Shown here: positions 22,727 through 35,423 of the stretch, piece by piece
Layout of the letters: each line of letters begins with the position of its first letter
Position numbering within the stretch: the first letter of the stretch is position 1
Source of the DNA: Helianthus annuus
Taxonomy: Eukaryota > Streptophyta > Magnoliopsida > Asterales > Asteraceae
Reading direction: 5' to 3'
Length of the DNA: 64,000 nt
Assembly (NCBI RefSeq): GCF_002127325.2
Contig: NC_035446.2
Location: 155,364,629 to 155,428,628, forward strand
The notes under the pieces: model-generated
The model's input: the letters and a program-made list of their open reading frames with translations, nothing else
What the model was told of the DNA's origin: nothing
The model's database searches: none
Translations under genes and position numbers: made by a program

Positions 22727-24186
22727 CCTCCCTTCAAATCTAAGATCAATCGCCTAAAACATTTATTACCCTTCTCTTTGTATTTGATCTAATCCACAAA
22801 ACATATTACAGTCATACAGACACAAAAGTTTATTTGGACATTTCTACCCTCAAAATGCACGAATGAATGAGAAAATAGAAAAATACATTAATAGTTATGT
22901 GAGGGTCAAAGTCAAATATATATCGTGTCGGTTCAAAATGTCAAAGACAAATCATTTTGTGGATTTAGGTTGACTAGTAAATGTTGAAATATTAACGAAG
23001 TGGTAACATATTTCTTCTTATAAGAATTTCATCTAAACTTAAATACTAATACGTTTCATATTTAAAAATAAGAAATCTAGTTTTTTTTTTCTTTCTAACA
23101 AGCTTACGTAATCAGGTTATATCTTATACTTTTTTTCTTTAATATATAAAGCATATAAACTTCAAGGTAAATGATCATGTACAGCAAGACAACATAATCG
23201 TACGAAGCATACGAGACCAAGAGAGGAGGACAATCTTGATATGGATGCGAGGAGTCATGAATTAGCATGCATCACATACTTGTCAACCCAAAGTGTCCAT
23301 TAGCGTAATCTCGTCGTTACAACGATAAGACCGTTAAAGATTGAATACTTAACAATGACCCAAAGCGGGCGGTGTGATACTCCAATAGTGCTATACATGT
23401 TAAGGTAAGCTTGTAAGAAGTTAATGACAAAGTGTAGTACAAGAATGACTTCTAGCATGCATGTATCCCTAAAGTATGAACGTATAGAATATGTATATTG
23501 GATTCGTTTGTATGAATAATGTATTTGCATATGTATGTTCGTATGAGTTTTAATATGGTAATATATATTGGACCTAAAAGTGTGAAAATGGAAGGATGGC
23601 ATGTATACTCACGGTTTCCGTAGAGATTTCCACGGAAGTGAGTTGATAGCGATTTGGAGTTTGGGGGCACCGAGTTATCCTACAAGGATAAAAAGGTGCA
23701 TAAGTTTGACGGATTTTGATTGGGAATGAGTATGCAAATGCTTATCTTAGTATGGAAATTACATAAAAGTAATCTTGCTAAAATACCCAATTTGGACACT
23801 ATTATTATGTGTTTTCATGGGCACAAGTTCACCCATTGGAATCCAAATATGAGAAATCCTAACTTAAGATAATATGACCATAACTCCTAACATCAATTCA
23901 TGAATTGGTTAATGTCTAGGGTTCGGTTTTTAGATTATATTAAAAGTATATATTATGTATTATAGTTATGTTATTCATATAGTAGTCAAGCGAGGAGGTA
24001 GAATGATTTGCATCCATTAAACCTCATTATATGATTCACCAAAGCACAAAATCATCAACTTAGTTGATGATTTCGGTTGGTCATGAATATGAACAAAATG
24101 AAAGTGTCTAGTTCACCTAAACAACCAAGTGATGTGACTAGACGAATGCGTTACAATCATGGCAAATGTTTGAAGAATTTGTGTAG
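22727..24186. other. AT-rich flank, possibly an eroded LTR
   Basis: No gene was recognised. Around 23590-23660 there is a GTATACTCACGG segment of the kind seen in the minus-oriented chromovirus LTRs in this window (compare 50437). With 26024-27230 it may be one old minus-strand LTR split by the solo LTR. This is weak evidence. Confidence 0.3.
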
Positions 24187-26023
24187 TGATATGCTCTAAA
24201 ATATACAGATTTTTATATAATATTTCCTACACTTTTAAATAGCTTTAGGGTTGTTTTTATCAAATTCTACTCATACTTTGTAAATATTTGAAGTTGGATG
24301 ATTCTCATAGAAAACGAGCTAAAATGATGTATTTAAGTTAAAACTAGAGGCTCACGAGTGAATGTTAAAATATCTTTTAAACTCTAGTTTGATAACTAAT
24401 ATTGTTATTATATAATCAAATGAGACAATTAAATTCTTATGAAACAAAAAAAAAATAGTTTTATGCATCAACGTCAACATTAATATTTGAAGTTTTGTTA
24501 GTCTTTAATTGGATTTTTTTTTGTTGTAGGAATTAAATGAGCATCAGCCCAAACATAGCTTGCAATATATTAATATATGGAGGCCCAGTTCGTTCGTGAT
24601 TGTTGTTGGGGACTTAAATGGCGACAACCCAATAATACATTAGAATATATATTGATTTACCTAATGCCCCACTCGGGGATACGATCGTAGACTGCTAAAC
24701 ATCAAAAAAAAAAAAAAAAAAAAGAAAAAAAAAAGAGGGTGACGGCAGAAGACAAGAGGGGACGAACAGAAGAGTAAGAAGGCAGAATTCTGAAGCGGAG
24801 AAGAAGAAAGAGAAGGCTTGTGTTGAAGAAACTTGGCATAAAGTTTATTGCTTTTGTTCGGTTAGACATCGTTTATTATCTTTGAGTTGTTAAAACTTGA
24901 TATATTAGACATGTTTGCTGAATTTTATGACTTTAAATTTATTTGTGTTTCGTTCTTGAACATAAGTAGCTAAACATTTATGCTACCTAGGTCGTATTGA
25001 TGAATATTTTGTGACTCATAACTTTCGGTTTTGGATAATATAATTTTTGGCTTAATGTTTTGGTAAAATATCTATGAGTTGTTGATGATAATGCGTATGA
25101 ATGCTACTAGTAATTGAATTGCATGATTGTTGCTTTGCGTTTTCTCGACGTTTGTTACTTTGGTAGTTTCAAATCTAGAGTTACACGTGATTTTCCATAG
25201 ACTTTGTGTTAGTGGTATAATCTAGAGGTTTCTTGTCTTAGATAACCCTATATGCAACCTTGTGAGTCCTTGAATTTAGTGTTTTGCTACTCTTGAGACC
25301 GGGAGGAGATAGAGTGTCGGTTTGTCTAGTTCTTAAGTTTTGGGTAAAGGTGAGACCGGGATGAGATCCTTACTTAGCTGCCTTAGTTTTCCTAGCAAAC
25401 TTGAGTTATTATCATCAACCAATTAGATAACTCCTTCATACTTTAGGGTGTGTTGTGATTAGCGAGACCGGGAGGTGAGCGAGTCATTTGGGTACCTTAG
25501 CATTTTCTAGTGAGGTGAGACCGGGAGGTGATCCGATCTAGTAACCGGTGATTTACACGTCCATCTTAGGATTGTCCAAGAGGTGTTAGTGAGACTGGGA
25601 GGTGATCTAGCAGTCTTTAGGGTTTTCTTGAGTTAGTCGTATTTTTAGGAACTCGGTAGCCATTCCATTGTCCAAATCCGAGAGTTGTGAGTTACGGGTA
25701 GCATTCTAGACCTAGGTAGCTGTTTTCTCCTAGTATCGAGTTTTTCTCCAGTATCCCGAGTATTCTGCTCCGTTTTGTCTAAGTTTATTTATTTGATTTG
25801 TTCAGTATTTAGTTAAAACCATTCTCTCAAACAAACAATTTATTAGGCTAGGGCTCGATAGAGGTTTAGTATCGAGAGTCTCAAGATTGTGTCCACGGTT
25901 CGATACTCGGACTTACTTGTCATACTACTTACGACCGGTACACTTGCCGGTATTGTGTGGTTTGCGAGTTTTTTCCAACTTTTAAGACCTGTTGAATTTA
26001 ATTAACACATATTTCACACATCA
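24187..26023 (+). repeat. Probable solo LTR, 1837 bp
   Basis: Starts TGATATGCTCTAAAATATAC and ends CACATCA, with near-identical 5-bp flanks TGTAG and AGTAG. The right part contains CGGTACACTTGCCGG close to the end, a feature I associate with LTR ends of plant Gypsy elements. Internally GAGACCGGGAGG/TGAGACCGGGA motifs recur at least five times between 25297 and 25600. No internal domain or second LTR was found. Confidence 0.5.
24703..24738 (+). repeat. Poly-A / A-G low-complexity run
   Basis: About 20 A, then G, then more A and AGAGGG. It is simple sequence inside the probable solo LTR. Confidence 0.8.
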
Positions 26024-27230
26024 AGTAGTCGTGTTCACTTTGTTCTTGGAAGTCATTTGGGTGAATTAAATTGTATGGCTAACTAATCAAGTGAGGTGGT
26101 GGAATCATAGTGGAGAACCAAGGTTTCCATTGTTCACACCTAACCAAAACACAAGTTTTTCAACATTGAGGATTGTAGGCTTGGTTTGGTCTCATTACTT
26201 TTGTAGGCACTTTGAAACCTTTAGGGGAGTAGGTTGTTAAACCTCTAATTTTGTGGAAATCAACCATACGCAAGACCAATAATCATAGTGTTGATTGGGA
26301 ACAAGGTTGGTTCATAACTACCGCAAGAGGAACTACAATTGAAACATTTTTTTAAACTTTTTATAAAGCAAAAAATAATACTCACTTTGGAGCCTCATAT
26401 GGTGTTGCACCAAGGTAAACCTAGGAGTTTGATATAAGAAAACAAGAAGAAAGTAGAAGAAAAGATGTTCAAAACTTACTGTTTTAAACAAGTAGATAAT
26501 CTGCCAACACTTGGAAGATTGGAGAAATTTTGATGATTTAAGAGAGATTTGAGAGTGTGTAAAGGATTAGGAGAGTGTGGAAGAGTGGTATTTATAATTG
26601 GGTTGAGTTGTTGGGTGTTAATTGGGGTTAGTTGGTAGTTAGAAGTGGTTGGGAAGTGATTTAAGGCCAAAACCCGCGAGCTATCACCAATCCTGCCTAC
26701 CCAGAGCCTCTCACGGACCGTAAGAGGTGTCTTGCGGTCCCTAAGGCTCCCCTGGATAATATTTTTTTTTTGTTTTTGGCCCATGTTGTTTGGTCACTTG
26801 TCCATTTATGCAATTCCTTGATATGTTTTGCATTTTTTGGGCATTTTAAAGTATATATGAGTATGTGAATATTACGAATGTATATGGGTATGATTCAGAA
26901 TGTAAATAAACAAGGAGTACAATTCGGTTTCGTAAATAAAACGTGTACTTGTTAACACGTATGAATATTATTCCGGGCATAAAATAACATAAAATATCAT
27001 TCGGTTTTGCATATAAAACACGTATTCAAGATTGATTAAGTATCATGTATGTATGAATAAACAAGTGTGAATGAAAATGTATTTCCTTTATGATAGAATC
27101 CTTGGATTACAAATGTGGAAAAGAAATACGAATTACAAGGTTTCTAAAAATAGAAATATGAATACAACTTTTAATTATGGAAAGTAAATAAACGCGAAGC
27201 GTTACAACCCGCAGGGGGCGACCGCCTACC
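26024..27230 (-). repeat. Eroded LTR-like sequence, minus orientation
   Basis: Holds a minus-strand TATAAATACC box near 26587 and an upstream pair GGACCGTAAGA / TTGCGGTCC near 26715-26740. The same GCGGTCC/GGACCGTAA pairing recurs at 31470-31507 in the LTR at 29435-31714. That supports an LTR promoter region, but no ends can be fixed. Confidence 0.35.
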
Positions 27231-27663
27231 TTACAAAAAATGTTATAGACTGCAATATTTAAGTAAACTCAGGAATATAAGGGTCTAGTTGAAAATAAAC
27301 CTATGCCCATTATAAAGCTAAAATTAAATTTAAAACTGATTACAAATTAGACGTAACTCATTATATATTAAAGTTACATTTATATTTTACTTTTTAGCTA
27401 CAAATTGTTAAAATATATAAATATAATTCCATTTAAAAATTTTAAAAATGATCAGGTCATTTTTCACATATGATAACCTTTTTCACCGTCATGTGCGGGG
27501 TGTTAAAACTGGTGAGATACTAAGGTGACAGTTTTGTTACATGTAATATGCGAAAGACATGCCTGATAGTTCAATACCACAATCATGAAGAATATTTAGT
27601 AAAATGCTGTTTTCAAAAATATTTACCTATATTTAACTCCTATTTAGAAATATTTACCTATAT

Positions 27664-27697
27664 TTAACACCCCTCACAATCATGTATGGGGTGTTAA
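27664..27697. repeat. Inverted repeat able to form a 10-bp hairpin
   Basis: TTAACACCCC and GGGGTGTTAA face each other across about 13 bases. A related half-site (GCGGGGTGTTAAAA) lies at about 27495. It may be the end of a small DNA element; no TSD was found. Confidence 0.5.
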
Positions 27698-27764
27698 ATC
27701 CCTGTATAGAAGCTTCAGGACCCTTAAACAGGAAGGCTTCTTAAAAATATATCATCCCACAATC

Positions 27765-28333
27765 ATGTTTATTAACCTAGATTTGAAGAGTCTCTTCAAT
27801 TCAAAAGTTATGATCATTGCCCTCCTAGTTGTATATAGTCTTCTTTTGTTGTATTTTGTCAGGATAAAAAGAACGACACACAAAATGTATTTAGTTGATT
27901 TCGTATGTTACAACCTACAATCTCTCGGAAGGACTCAAAGTAGCATTCCATGAAGCAACCAATACAAAGTGGATACTTCTCACAAGAAATACTAGACTTC
28001 ATGAAGAAAACATTAGAAAGATCTGGCCTTGGTGACTCCACTTATCTAGCAGAGATCTTTTTTGAAGAAAAGTATCATCCATCACTAGAAGCTGCTAGAA
28101 GGGAAGTCGAGATGAACATCACATATGCTTCTAGCAAAATGGGGCGTAAGATGTGAAGATATCGGGATATTAATTGCAAATTGTTGTATTTATAACACAT
28201 CTCCATCTCTTTCTAGCATTGTAATTAATAGGTATAAGTTTAGAGAGGACATCATCATCTACAATCTTGTTCGGATGGGATGCAGTGCAGGACTTGTGGC
28301 TATAGGACTTGTTAAACACCTCCTTCAAGTTAT
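27765..28333 (+). pseudogene. 3-ketoacyl-CoA synthase (KCS/FAE1-type) pseudogene, N-terminal half
   Basis: KCS enzymes perform the condensing step of very-long-chain fatty acid elongation at the ER. The fragment starts with a hydrophobic membrane segment (MIIALLVVYSLLLLYF), followed by MYLVDFVCY. Then, in another frame, come FMKKTLERSGLGDSTYLAE and HPSLEAARREVEM. Back in the first frame it reads GVRCEDIGILIANCCIYNTS, PSLSSIVINRYKFR and MGCSAGLVAIGLVKHLLQV. The catalytic Cys sits in MGCSAG. Frame breaks occur near 27930-27950 and 28130-28145. Similarity stops after LLQV, so the catalytic His/Asn half is absent. There is no intron in the fragment. It is a dead gene fragment. Confidence 0.88.
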
Positions 28334-28532
28334 TTTTTTAACTAGAGTAGTTTTTTATTCTATAGTTTGCGATTTCACAATCACAGATTACAAACAAAAT
28401 ATGGTTGATGGAATTAGAATATCTTAAAGAAATTGGATTATGAAGGAACTCAGAATCCAAATGTAATGAATAACTAGAATACCAGCAAATTGTACAAACA
28501 CGTTTGGAACTTAAATTCAGATTCCATCTGTA
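28334..28532. other. Possible MITE end, otherwise empty
   Basis: AT-rich. Around 28545-28560 the sequence CCAAACACACCC resembles the end of common plant miniature elements. No matching end or TSD was found, so this remains a suggestion. Confidence 0.25.
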
Positions 28533-29420
28533 TTAAATTTTGCTAACCAAACACACCCTTAAAAGCATATCCAACAAAGCTTTGTTGGAGTTTTGTACAA
28601 CTGCATGAACAAAAGGGTCATACCGTGGAGATGTATACTCCGTCGGGGCTAATGCAAAAGGGTTTTCGTACCCAGATGAGGTCGGGTACGTTGGTATAGG
28701 GTTTTCAAAACCCTGGGGGTACTGAATCATCGGCCGGGGTGGAGTAAGAAGGTCCACACATCTGAGGGTATTCTTGCATACGTCCAAGTTGACCAATAGA
28801 TGGGGTATAGGGGAAGTGCCAAGAGGTACTCCTGGTCATACCGACATCCTAGGCTTAGTACGGTGTCTTCTTTGTTGTTGTTCCACCATTTGGTGGGGTA
28901 ACACTAGGGCATCATCCTGCAAAGGATGAGGTGTTGCATAAGTAAGTGGTTGTAGGTATGTAGGGAATTGTGTTCTGGAGTGTTATAAAAGGTGTACTTG
29001 TTAAAATACATGTTCCATTCATCTGGACCATGATAGGGTGAGCCGTGGTATGAGGTGGTATCACTAGATAACTCTATGGGATGTTGTTCTGCTCCCGAGT
29101 TAGGCATCTCATGGTCGGAATCCTCATCTTGTTGGTATTGATTGGTACGAGGAGAATTCAAGTAATTCAAAGCATAGAACGAACCACTAGTTTGGTGGGA
29201 ATGACAGTTGAGGTCGTGGTGGTCCTCTTCCTATCATGGGTCCCTTGCCTTGTCCTCGTCTCCTTGGTGGCATTTTCCTGTCAAATATTTCAACATCAAT
29301 AACTATATAGATAAGAGTAGTCTTAGGTTAAGTCTAGACTTAGAGTTTCCTAAGGAGTCTGCGATTGTGATATTTGAGCTTAGACACAAAAGGTTAGTGT
29401 CTAGTCTGCTCAAAATGTAG
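28533..29420 (-). pseudogene. Gag leader remnant of a Gypsy element
   Basis: On the minus strand, directly after the primer binding site, two short frames read a His/Pro/Tyr-rich, acidic stretch (DEDSDHEMPNSGAEQHP; GYENPFALAPTEYTSPRYDP). Identification rests on position and composition only; no nucleocapsid or pol motif remains. The element is truncated at about 28533. Confidence 0.4.
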
Positions 29421-29430
29421 CTCTGATACC
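29419..29430 (-). other. Primer binding site (initiator tRNA-Met type)
   Basis: On the minus strand GGTATCAGAGCT lies a few bases inside the LTR end TGACA (29435). This is the standard plant primer site complementary to initiator tRNA-Met. Confidence 0.8.
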
Positions 29431-29434
29431 AACA

Positions 29435-31714
29435 TGTCACGTCCTTCCGGTGGGCCTGAATTGTGGGTTCATACGTGACGATTGATAACAGTATCACAAC
29501 TTACTAGGGGAAGACAGAATAAAAATATTAAACATTTAAAAGCTTGAATTTATGTAATAAAGTTTATACAAGATGTATGGTAAAATCCCACAAGGTTGGA
29601 TCAAAACAAAAATGGATTTTGAAACATCTTAGGCCCAAGCTATGGCATCGAAGTTCCAAGGTTAAAAGACCGAACCTAATCCAACCCGCTAATGGGGTTC
29701 GTCACCTGTGATTAACCTTTAAAAATACATGGTAAATACAATTCCACGACTCGTTTTGAAAATTATTTATAAAAAAGGTTATTTCAAAAGTTGTTGGGAT
29801 AATTTCTTATTACCCATTTACAAGGTTTTTGTACAGTTGGGAACTAGTATGAAAACCAATATTTGATCGATGTACATGCCAAAAATATATGGGACTGTCA
29901 GGTTTATGCCTACTTAATGGCCATTTGCAATTAAATGAAATGGGACGCTCGGATACGGTGGCATCAATCCCAAAGTGTTTAAATCGTTAGCAAACATACA
30001 AATTAAAACGAATACCCACCTCTGTAAGCAATAAGCCCTTTGCGATACCCTTATCAAGAGGCATAAGTTTTATCCCAAGTTTTAATAAAATTGGTCAAAG
30101 AATATTTACTTTTGCTTAAGCAAATTTAAATCTGAAAATTTAGTACTTAAAGCAAAGCCGTATCTAAAGTTTCTTAGTCTTATATGCGATTATCTAGAAG
30201 GTCCTATAGTTCGGGATGAATAGGATTAATATCCGGTTCGAAAGTTTACGGGTCATTGGTAAGTCATAGACTTTGACCCGTTTAACTTTGAATTTTGCTC
30301 GGTTTCGCTAGTTAAAGCGTTGACCGGATAGAATTTGGTTTATACGTGTACGAGTAAAAAGTCTCATTGGATACGAGCTTATTTGACCAACATTTTGATT
30401 TGGAATGATTTTGAAAGATTTGACCTGCCTCAACTAGTTTATATATTTCGTATTATAAAACTAGTCGAATACGTGAATGCGGTATCAGGCGGTCGAATGG
30501 GCCTATTCCACGTCCGGTTTATCAAAAAATATTTTCATAATGTTATAAAATTTGACCTTGAGGTCAACTTACATGTTTCATAGGTTAAAAACCATTTTCT
30601 CACCAAAAGGGCATTTTTTACATTTTGAAATATATACTTTGACTCGTCTTTTGACCTTTCAAACGGTGTGAGCAGATAGTATAGCCTTGGAGGGTTATTC
30701 TTAATAACATGGTCACATAATAAGCCTCGATTGGGTTTTAACGTTGACCAAACGGGCCAGAATCGAAATCAAAGCAAAAGTCAAACTGCTTGACTTTCAA
30801 CATATAATGGAAGGCTAAACGGAAATTAACGAGTTGGGCATGTCAAAATAAGTTTTATAAATTCATATCAACTGTTATAATGTCAAAACATATGATTTAG
30901 ATGCTTGGAAGTTCGTTTATCGCAAAATGGGAAATTTTATATTTTTTACTTTTATTCGTAACATGCTTGACTTGTTATTTCGCCTACTTAACGTGATAAT
31001 AAAAGGGTATGACCATAGGAGACTGATACCCTCGTTAATACGATCACGTAGGGAAGTTCGTTTCGAACTCTGACTTGACCATAAGGGTCAGATTAAAAAG
31101 TCAAACCGAAAGTCAAATTGTTTGACTTTTGGTTGAAAACTAATCAAATAAACGAAATTGACCGAAGGAGAATGACTTACTAGGCTAGAGGACTATAAAA
31201 AATTCTAGAGGGCTGCTCCTAATCCCAAGAGAAGTTCCAAGTGAAAGATTTAGTGTCTTTTGTGAAGGCGTGACTAAAGTGTTCAACATGATGAGCTATT
31301 TATACTTGATCTCAAGTCCCTAAATCATGCCAAGTGTTAATGGAACCTCCCTGGTGTTGATTGGTGGCCTACCAGGTGGTGGAAGGAGGAGAAAGGTGGC
31401 ACAAATCGGAGATATGTGGCACCAAGAGAAGAAGGTTGTTGCCAGCAAGATACTTGCTGTAAGGGAAGGCCTTACGGACCGTAAGGCCTTTTGCTTGCGG
31501 TCCGTAAGAACGTTAGGCCCGCAATGATTTTAAAAGCCTAGGCTTAACCTCTTGCGAGCTTCCAGAAATGCAAAGTTTTGCATTTTTGCAACTTTAACCC
31601 CTCAACTTGATTTCAATGTTTAAGTTGACGACTTTGACCCTTTTCTTCCACAATCCGAACTATATTGGGACACGTGTCGTCTTATAACTTGATGAAATTA
31701 TCCAGGATGTTACA
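29435..31714 (-). repeat. 5' LTR of a truncated Gypsy element, 2280 bp, minus orientation
   Basis: On the minus strand it begins TGTAACATCC (31714) and ends GGACGTGACA (29435), next to the primer site. A minus-strand TATAAATAG lies near 31297-31305, about 410 bp from the start. It contains a palindromic CTTACGGACCGTAAG near 31470 with TTGCGGTCCGTAAG following. No second LTR copy was recognised in the window, so most of the element is gone. Confidence 0.75.
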
Positions 31715-31723
31715 CCTTAGGTT

Positions 31724-31822
31724 TGAAAAAAATAGTGTTGGAACCTAAGCGTTTGAAAAAATAGCCGTTCGAACAATATTCGTTCGAAAAAATAGCCATT
31801 GGAACAATATTCGTTGGAACAG
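31724..31822. repeat. Short tandem/inverted repeats of GTTCGAAAAAATAGCC
   Basis: Three or four imperfect copies of a roughly 31-base unit containing TTCGAAAAAATAGCC and TTCGAACAATATTC. The units are partly self-complementary around TTCGAA. Confidence 0.7.
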
Positions 31823-32039
31823 AACTGTCCGAGGATAATGAGTAAAAGTTAAATAATTGAAAATTTTATTTATATACTTTAAAAAAGCAATATATATTTT
31901 TTATTTAAAAGAAATACAATTATTATTTATACGATTTATAAATGAGTTGATGTCTTGGTTATATAGAAGAGGAAGTCAGACGTTTCTTTTAACGATAGAT
32001 TTTGAAAAAGGCTTACGATAAAACTAGGGGATAAGAAGT

Positions 32040-32985
32040 TTCATTGTTATATGAAAGGTAATGTTGGTAAAGGTGATGGTATTAGATTTTGGATGGAGCT
32101 GTGGATGGGGGATAGACCTTAGGCCGAATATTTCTGCTTTGGAATTGGAGAAGGGGTGTATTGTTGAAGATTGTGTGGTGGTCGAGGGTAATTCGATGGT
32201 GTGGAAGTGGAGATGGAGAAGGTCCTTTGAATTGCCGGTAGAAATTAGAGAATGGATGGAATGTTAAAATGTTATCAGCTTGGTATTGGTTTCGAATGCC
32301 CGGGAATGGGTTGGAGATGGTTCGAATGGGTTCTCGGTTGGGACAGTGAAATATGTGTTGCTTTGTACAGTGGATTCATTTAAAGTGGTGCAAATGGATT
32401 CATTTAAAGTGTAACATTTTTGTTTGGCGAGTGATGATGGATAGACTTCCTACTAGCTCGGGTCGTTCTTAGATGGAGAAATGTTAATGTTGATTCAGAT
32501 TCTTGTGTGCTATATGAAGATGAAACTGAAAAGGTAGATCATGTGTTTATATGGTGTAGGTTGGCTACGGATGTTTTGGCAAAGTTTTGTTTTTGGTGTA
32601 AGTTGCCTCCTTTGTTCACGTTTTCTTTTAAAGATCTCTTAGATCTCCATCAGACGGCTAGGATAGGCGAAGCTAAAGCAAACATTCTTATGGGGTTGGT
32701 CATGATCGTCATGTGGAACATTTGGAGAGCTAGGAACGACAAGAGAATTAATAACAGGAGTTGCTCGGCTGAAGATATTTGAGTTTCGGTTTAGTCAGTA
32801 GGATATCTTTGGTTTAAATATATAGCTTGGGAGTGTATTGATTGGATAAAGTGGTGTAATTACCCTTTCTAAGTTTGGTTTTGTTTTCAGTTTGACTCTT
32901 TTTGTGTCGCTGGCTGCCCTGTCATAGTTTTTTGGGCGGGGCAGTTTTGTTTATGATAGTTAACTTTCAAACAAAAAGAAAACCC
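32040..32985 (+). pseudogene. LINE remnant, reverse-transcriptase C-terminal zf-RVT region
   Basis: Broken frames read GDGIRFWMELWMGDRP, then a zf-RVT-like part (KCNIFVWRVMMDRLPT-like, split by frame breaks near 32425-32470), then EKVDHVFIWCRLA, FKDLLDLH and MIVMWNIWRARNDKRINN. This order is typical of the 3' end of plant L1-type elements. It ends with an A-rich tail near 32970-32985. At least four frame breaks or stops make it inactive. Limits are approximate and no TSD was found. Confidence 0.75.
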
Positions 32986-33084
32986 TGTAAAACATGTCAT
33001 ATACAAACATTTATAATAAGAAAAAATAAGATGAGAAGATATTTATATCAACGAATCTAAACTCATTTGGTCAAAATTTGACTT

Positions 33085-33240
33085 GCTATAAACTAACATG
33101 CTCTAATCCGAACCTGGTTTGACCCGTGACCCAACCCGACCCGACACGTCCGTTTTGCCAAGCCTAGTTACATCCATATACATTATTGGATGGACATGTT
33201 TATACACCCCTCAACAAAATTCCCGAATCCGCCACTGCGC
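33085..33240. other. hAT-like terminal fragments
   Basis: Holds CCCAACCCGACCCGACACG...TTGCCAAGCCTAG near 33130-33165 and GAATCCGCCACTG near 33225-33237. Both resemble common plant hAT miniature-element ends (the second as the reverse complement of CAGTGGCGGATTC). Partner ends were not found. Confidence 0.35.
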
Positions 33241-34756
33241 GCGCCACCCCGTGAGGGTGGAGACCAAAATTAATGTGTTTTTAGCACACATATACGTGTG
33301 TATGTATGCATGCCTGTTGCGTGTATTATTCTAGTTTATACGCTAATTAATCTGATCTCTATCTTGACCCTGTAGTGCAATAAAGAAGATAGCGATCAGG
33401 GCCGACCCTAAGGATCCGAGTGCCGAGGACAGGCTTGAAAAAAAAGGTCCCAAGTGTATAAAGTTCCAATTTTTTTTTTCTAAAATGATGATAAACAAGT
33501 GATAAGCCCCAAATTATTTTCATATGAGGTCACGCTTTTTATACCCTTATTATTATATATATCAAATTATAACGGGGTATTGCGCCAGGAACTTTTGGGA
33601 TCTTTTGGTTTTGGCTACCAACATTCTGGTATTTGGGGATTTGTTACCGGCGTTTGCTTTTTTTACACATTTGCCCCTTGGTGTTTATAAGACATGTTTC
33701 TCTACCTCTCTCAATTACTTCACACGTTCCCACCTAGGGTTTTCAAACTCTTCTCCTCCTCCACGTCGCTCCCATTTGTGTGGCTCTGTTTTTCTTCCAC
33801 CGTTGTCGGTGACAATGGCGGAGGTGTATCCTTATCGCGTTTCCGGTGGTATACGCTTGAGTTGGGTCGTCGACTGTAGCTTTGCCTCTCGGTAAAGAAG
33901 GTGATGCCTCTCCGGTTGAGTCGCTGCTTTACCCTGAGGGCCAATGATGATCACCACTTGCTTACCTGAGAAATACGGAACTGCTGTCACCTGCAACCAC
34001 CAGTAGAATATCCTCTTTGTGGTTTCACATGGCGGTGGCAGTTAATAGTCGTTGCCGGGAACTACCGTTAACGGATGTTTTTCACGTTGACTATGATTGT
34101 TAACTTTCTATTTTGATTGTTCAATTTTATGCTCTTTGATGAGATCTGAGAGCTCGAGGTTGTATCTTTATGTGGGTTTCGATAGGTTGCATTTTTCTAG
34201 GGTGTTTTTCTTTCTGTGTTTGTTTTCCTTCTTGAATAAAGTTTTGATATTTGGAAAATGAAAACACAGATAGATTGATGGGAAAGATGCAAAATTTTGT
34301 AATGATCATGGATTCATGAGGCTAGAAGCACATATGGGTCGTACTCTATGTATTGAGAATTGTACATTAGGCATACTTTGTATACTTAAGGGGTCATCAG
34401 TTTGGGAATGTGTAGCAAATGTGATTCTTAATTTGAAGAGATTATTTTTTGCACAAACATCACAGCCACAAACCTCTCATGATGAAATTTTTGTTATAAC
34501 CTCTCATCAAACACACAAATGGAAGATTAATATAATGTTTTGTTTCTATATATTCATAACCATATGAAAGAAAGTATCGACATCAGTCGTGCGTCGAATG
34601 TTCATTGAGGACGGTGGTATTGATTAAGTTAACTAATATTATGTGATTCTAGTTACTTTAATGCTCTTTTATCTTGAATTTATATTCAGCAAATATAAGC
34701 AACAAATGTTACTGTTAAAAGCACAATAGTATAATACAGGTTTACTTCGTTTTGAT
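33241..34756. other. Sequence left of a Helitron-like end, possible captured gene pieces
   Basis: A hAT-like end TCAGGGCCGACCCT occurs at 33397. From 33700 to 34080 the sequence is more GC-rich, with short open frames such as one starting MAEVYPYRVSGG; no family could be recognised. This could be cargo of the Helitron whose 3' end is at 34786, but the 5' end was not found. Confidence 0.3.
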
Positions 34757-34786
34757 CCGTCGCAACGCGACGGGAAACACTACTAG
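34757..34786 (+). mobile_element. Helitron 3' terminus
   Basis: A perfect 7-bp stem CCGTCGC-AAC-GCGACGG (34757-34773) is followed after nine bases by CTAG (34783-34786) and then T. A short GC hairpin about 10 bases before CTRR, followed by T, is the Helitron 3' signature. The 5' TC end was not identified. Confidence 0.7.
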
Positions 34787-35423
34787 TTTCTATCAAACGT
34801 AAGAATTAAATTTTCAAGCCGAGCCGGGTAAAGCTAAAACGTACTTTATCATAGTAAAAATACATCATCTATGTGATACATATAATAAAAACAAAATATT
34901 ATTATAAGTGATAAGAAAACCATTACCAATATATATTTAGTGGGAAAATATCAAATAAGAAGTTTATTTTGGTTAGGAAGTCTAGAAAGCAATAGGATTA
35001 GGACATGTGGCAACATTTAAAATAAAGAAAAATGGTATTTTAGTCAATCCAACCCTTTTCTTCTTCCTTTTCAAAACCCAGTAACTTCAAAACCCACCAT
35101 CTTCAACCTATTCTTCACTTTCTATATCAATAATCACTACATTATATTGCGATTTTCATCACCAATCAATGATTCAAACACCCACTCAACGTGTTCTTCA
35201 GCTTTTTTTAAGAAAACTCGGTTTAATTTCATACAAAATCTTGTTTTTTCCGGTGATTTTGAAGATAATCATTCGATCCGTTCGATTCGAGCGTTGATAA
35301 GTGTTTCAATCATTCAAAAATCTCAATTGTTGAAGAAATCACTTCGATCCATGTAAGAAATTCTTTAATTTCATGTTTACGATATGATTTTTTGATTTAG
35401 TCATTGCGTTTTATGATCTTAGC

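Noticed and set aside
22727..27230. One continuous chromovirus LTR split by the solo LTR
   Set aside because: Only scattered motifs match the other LTRs and no TG/CA border could be fixed; kept as low-confidence repeat calls only.
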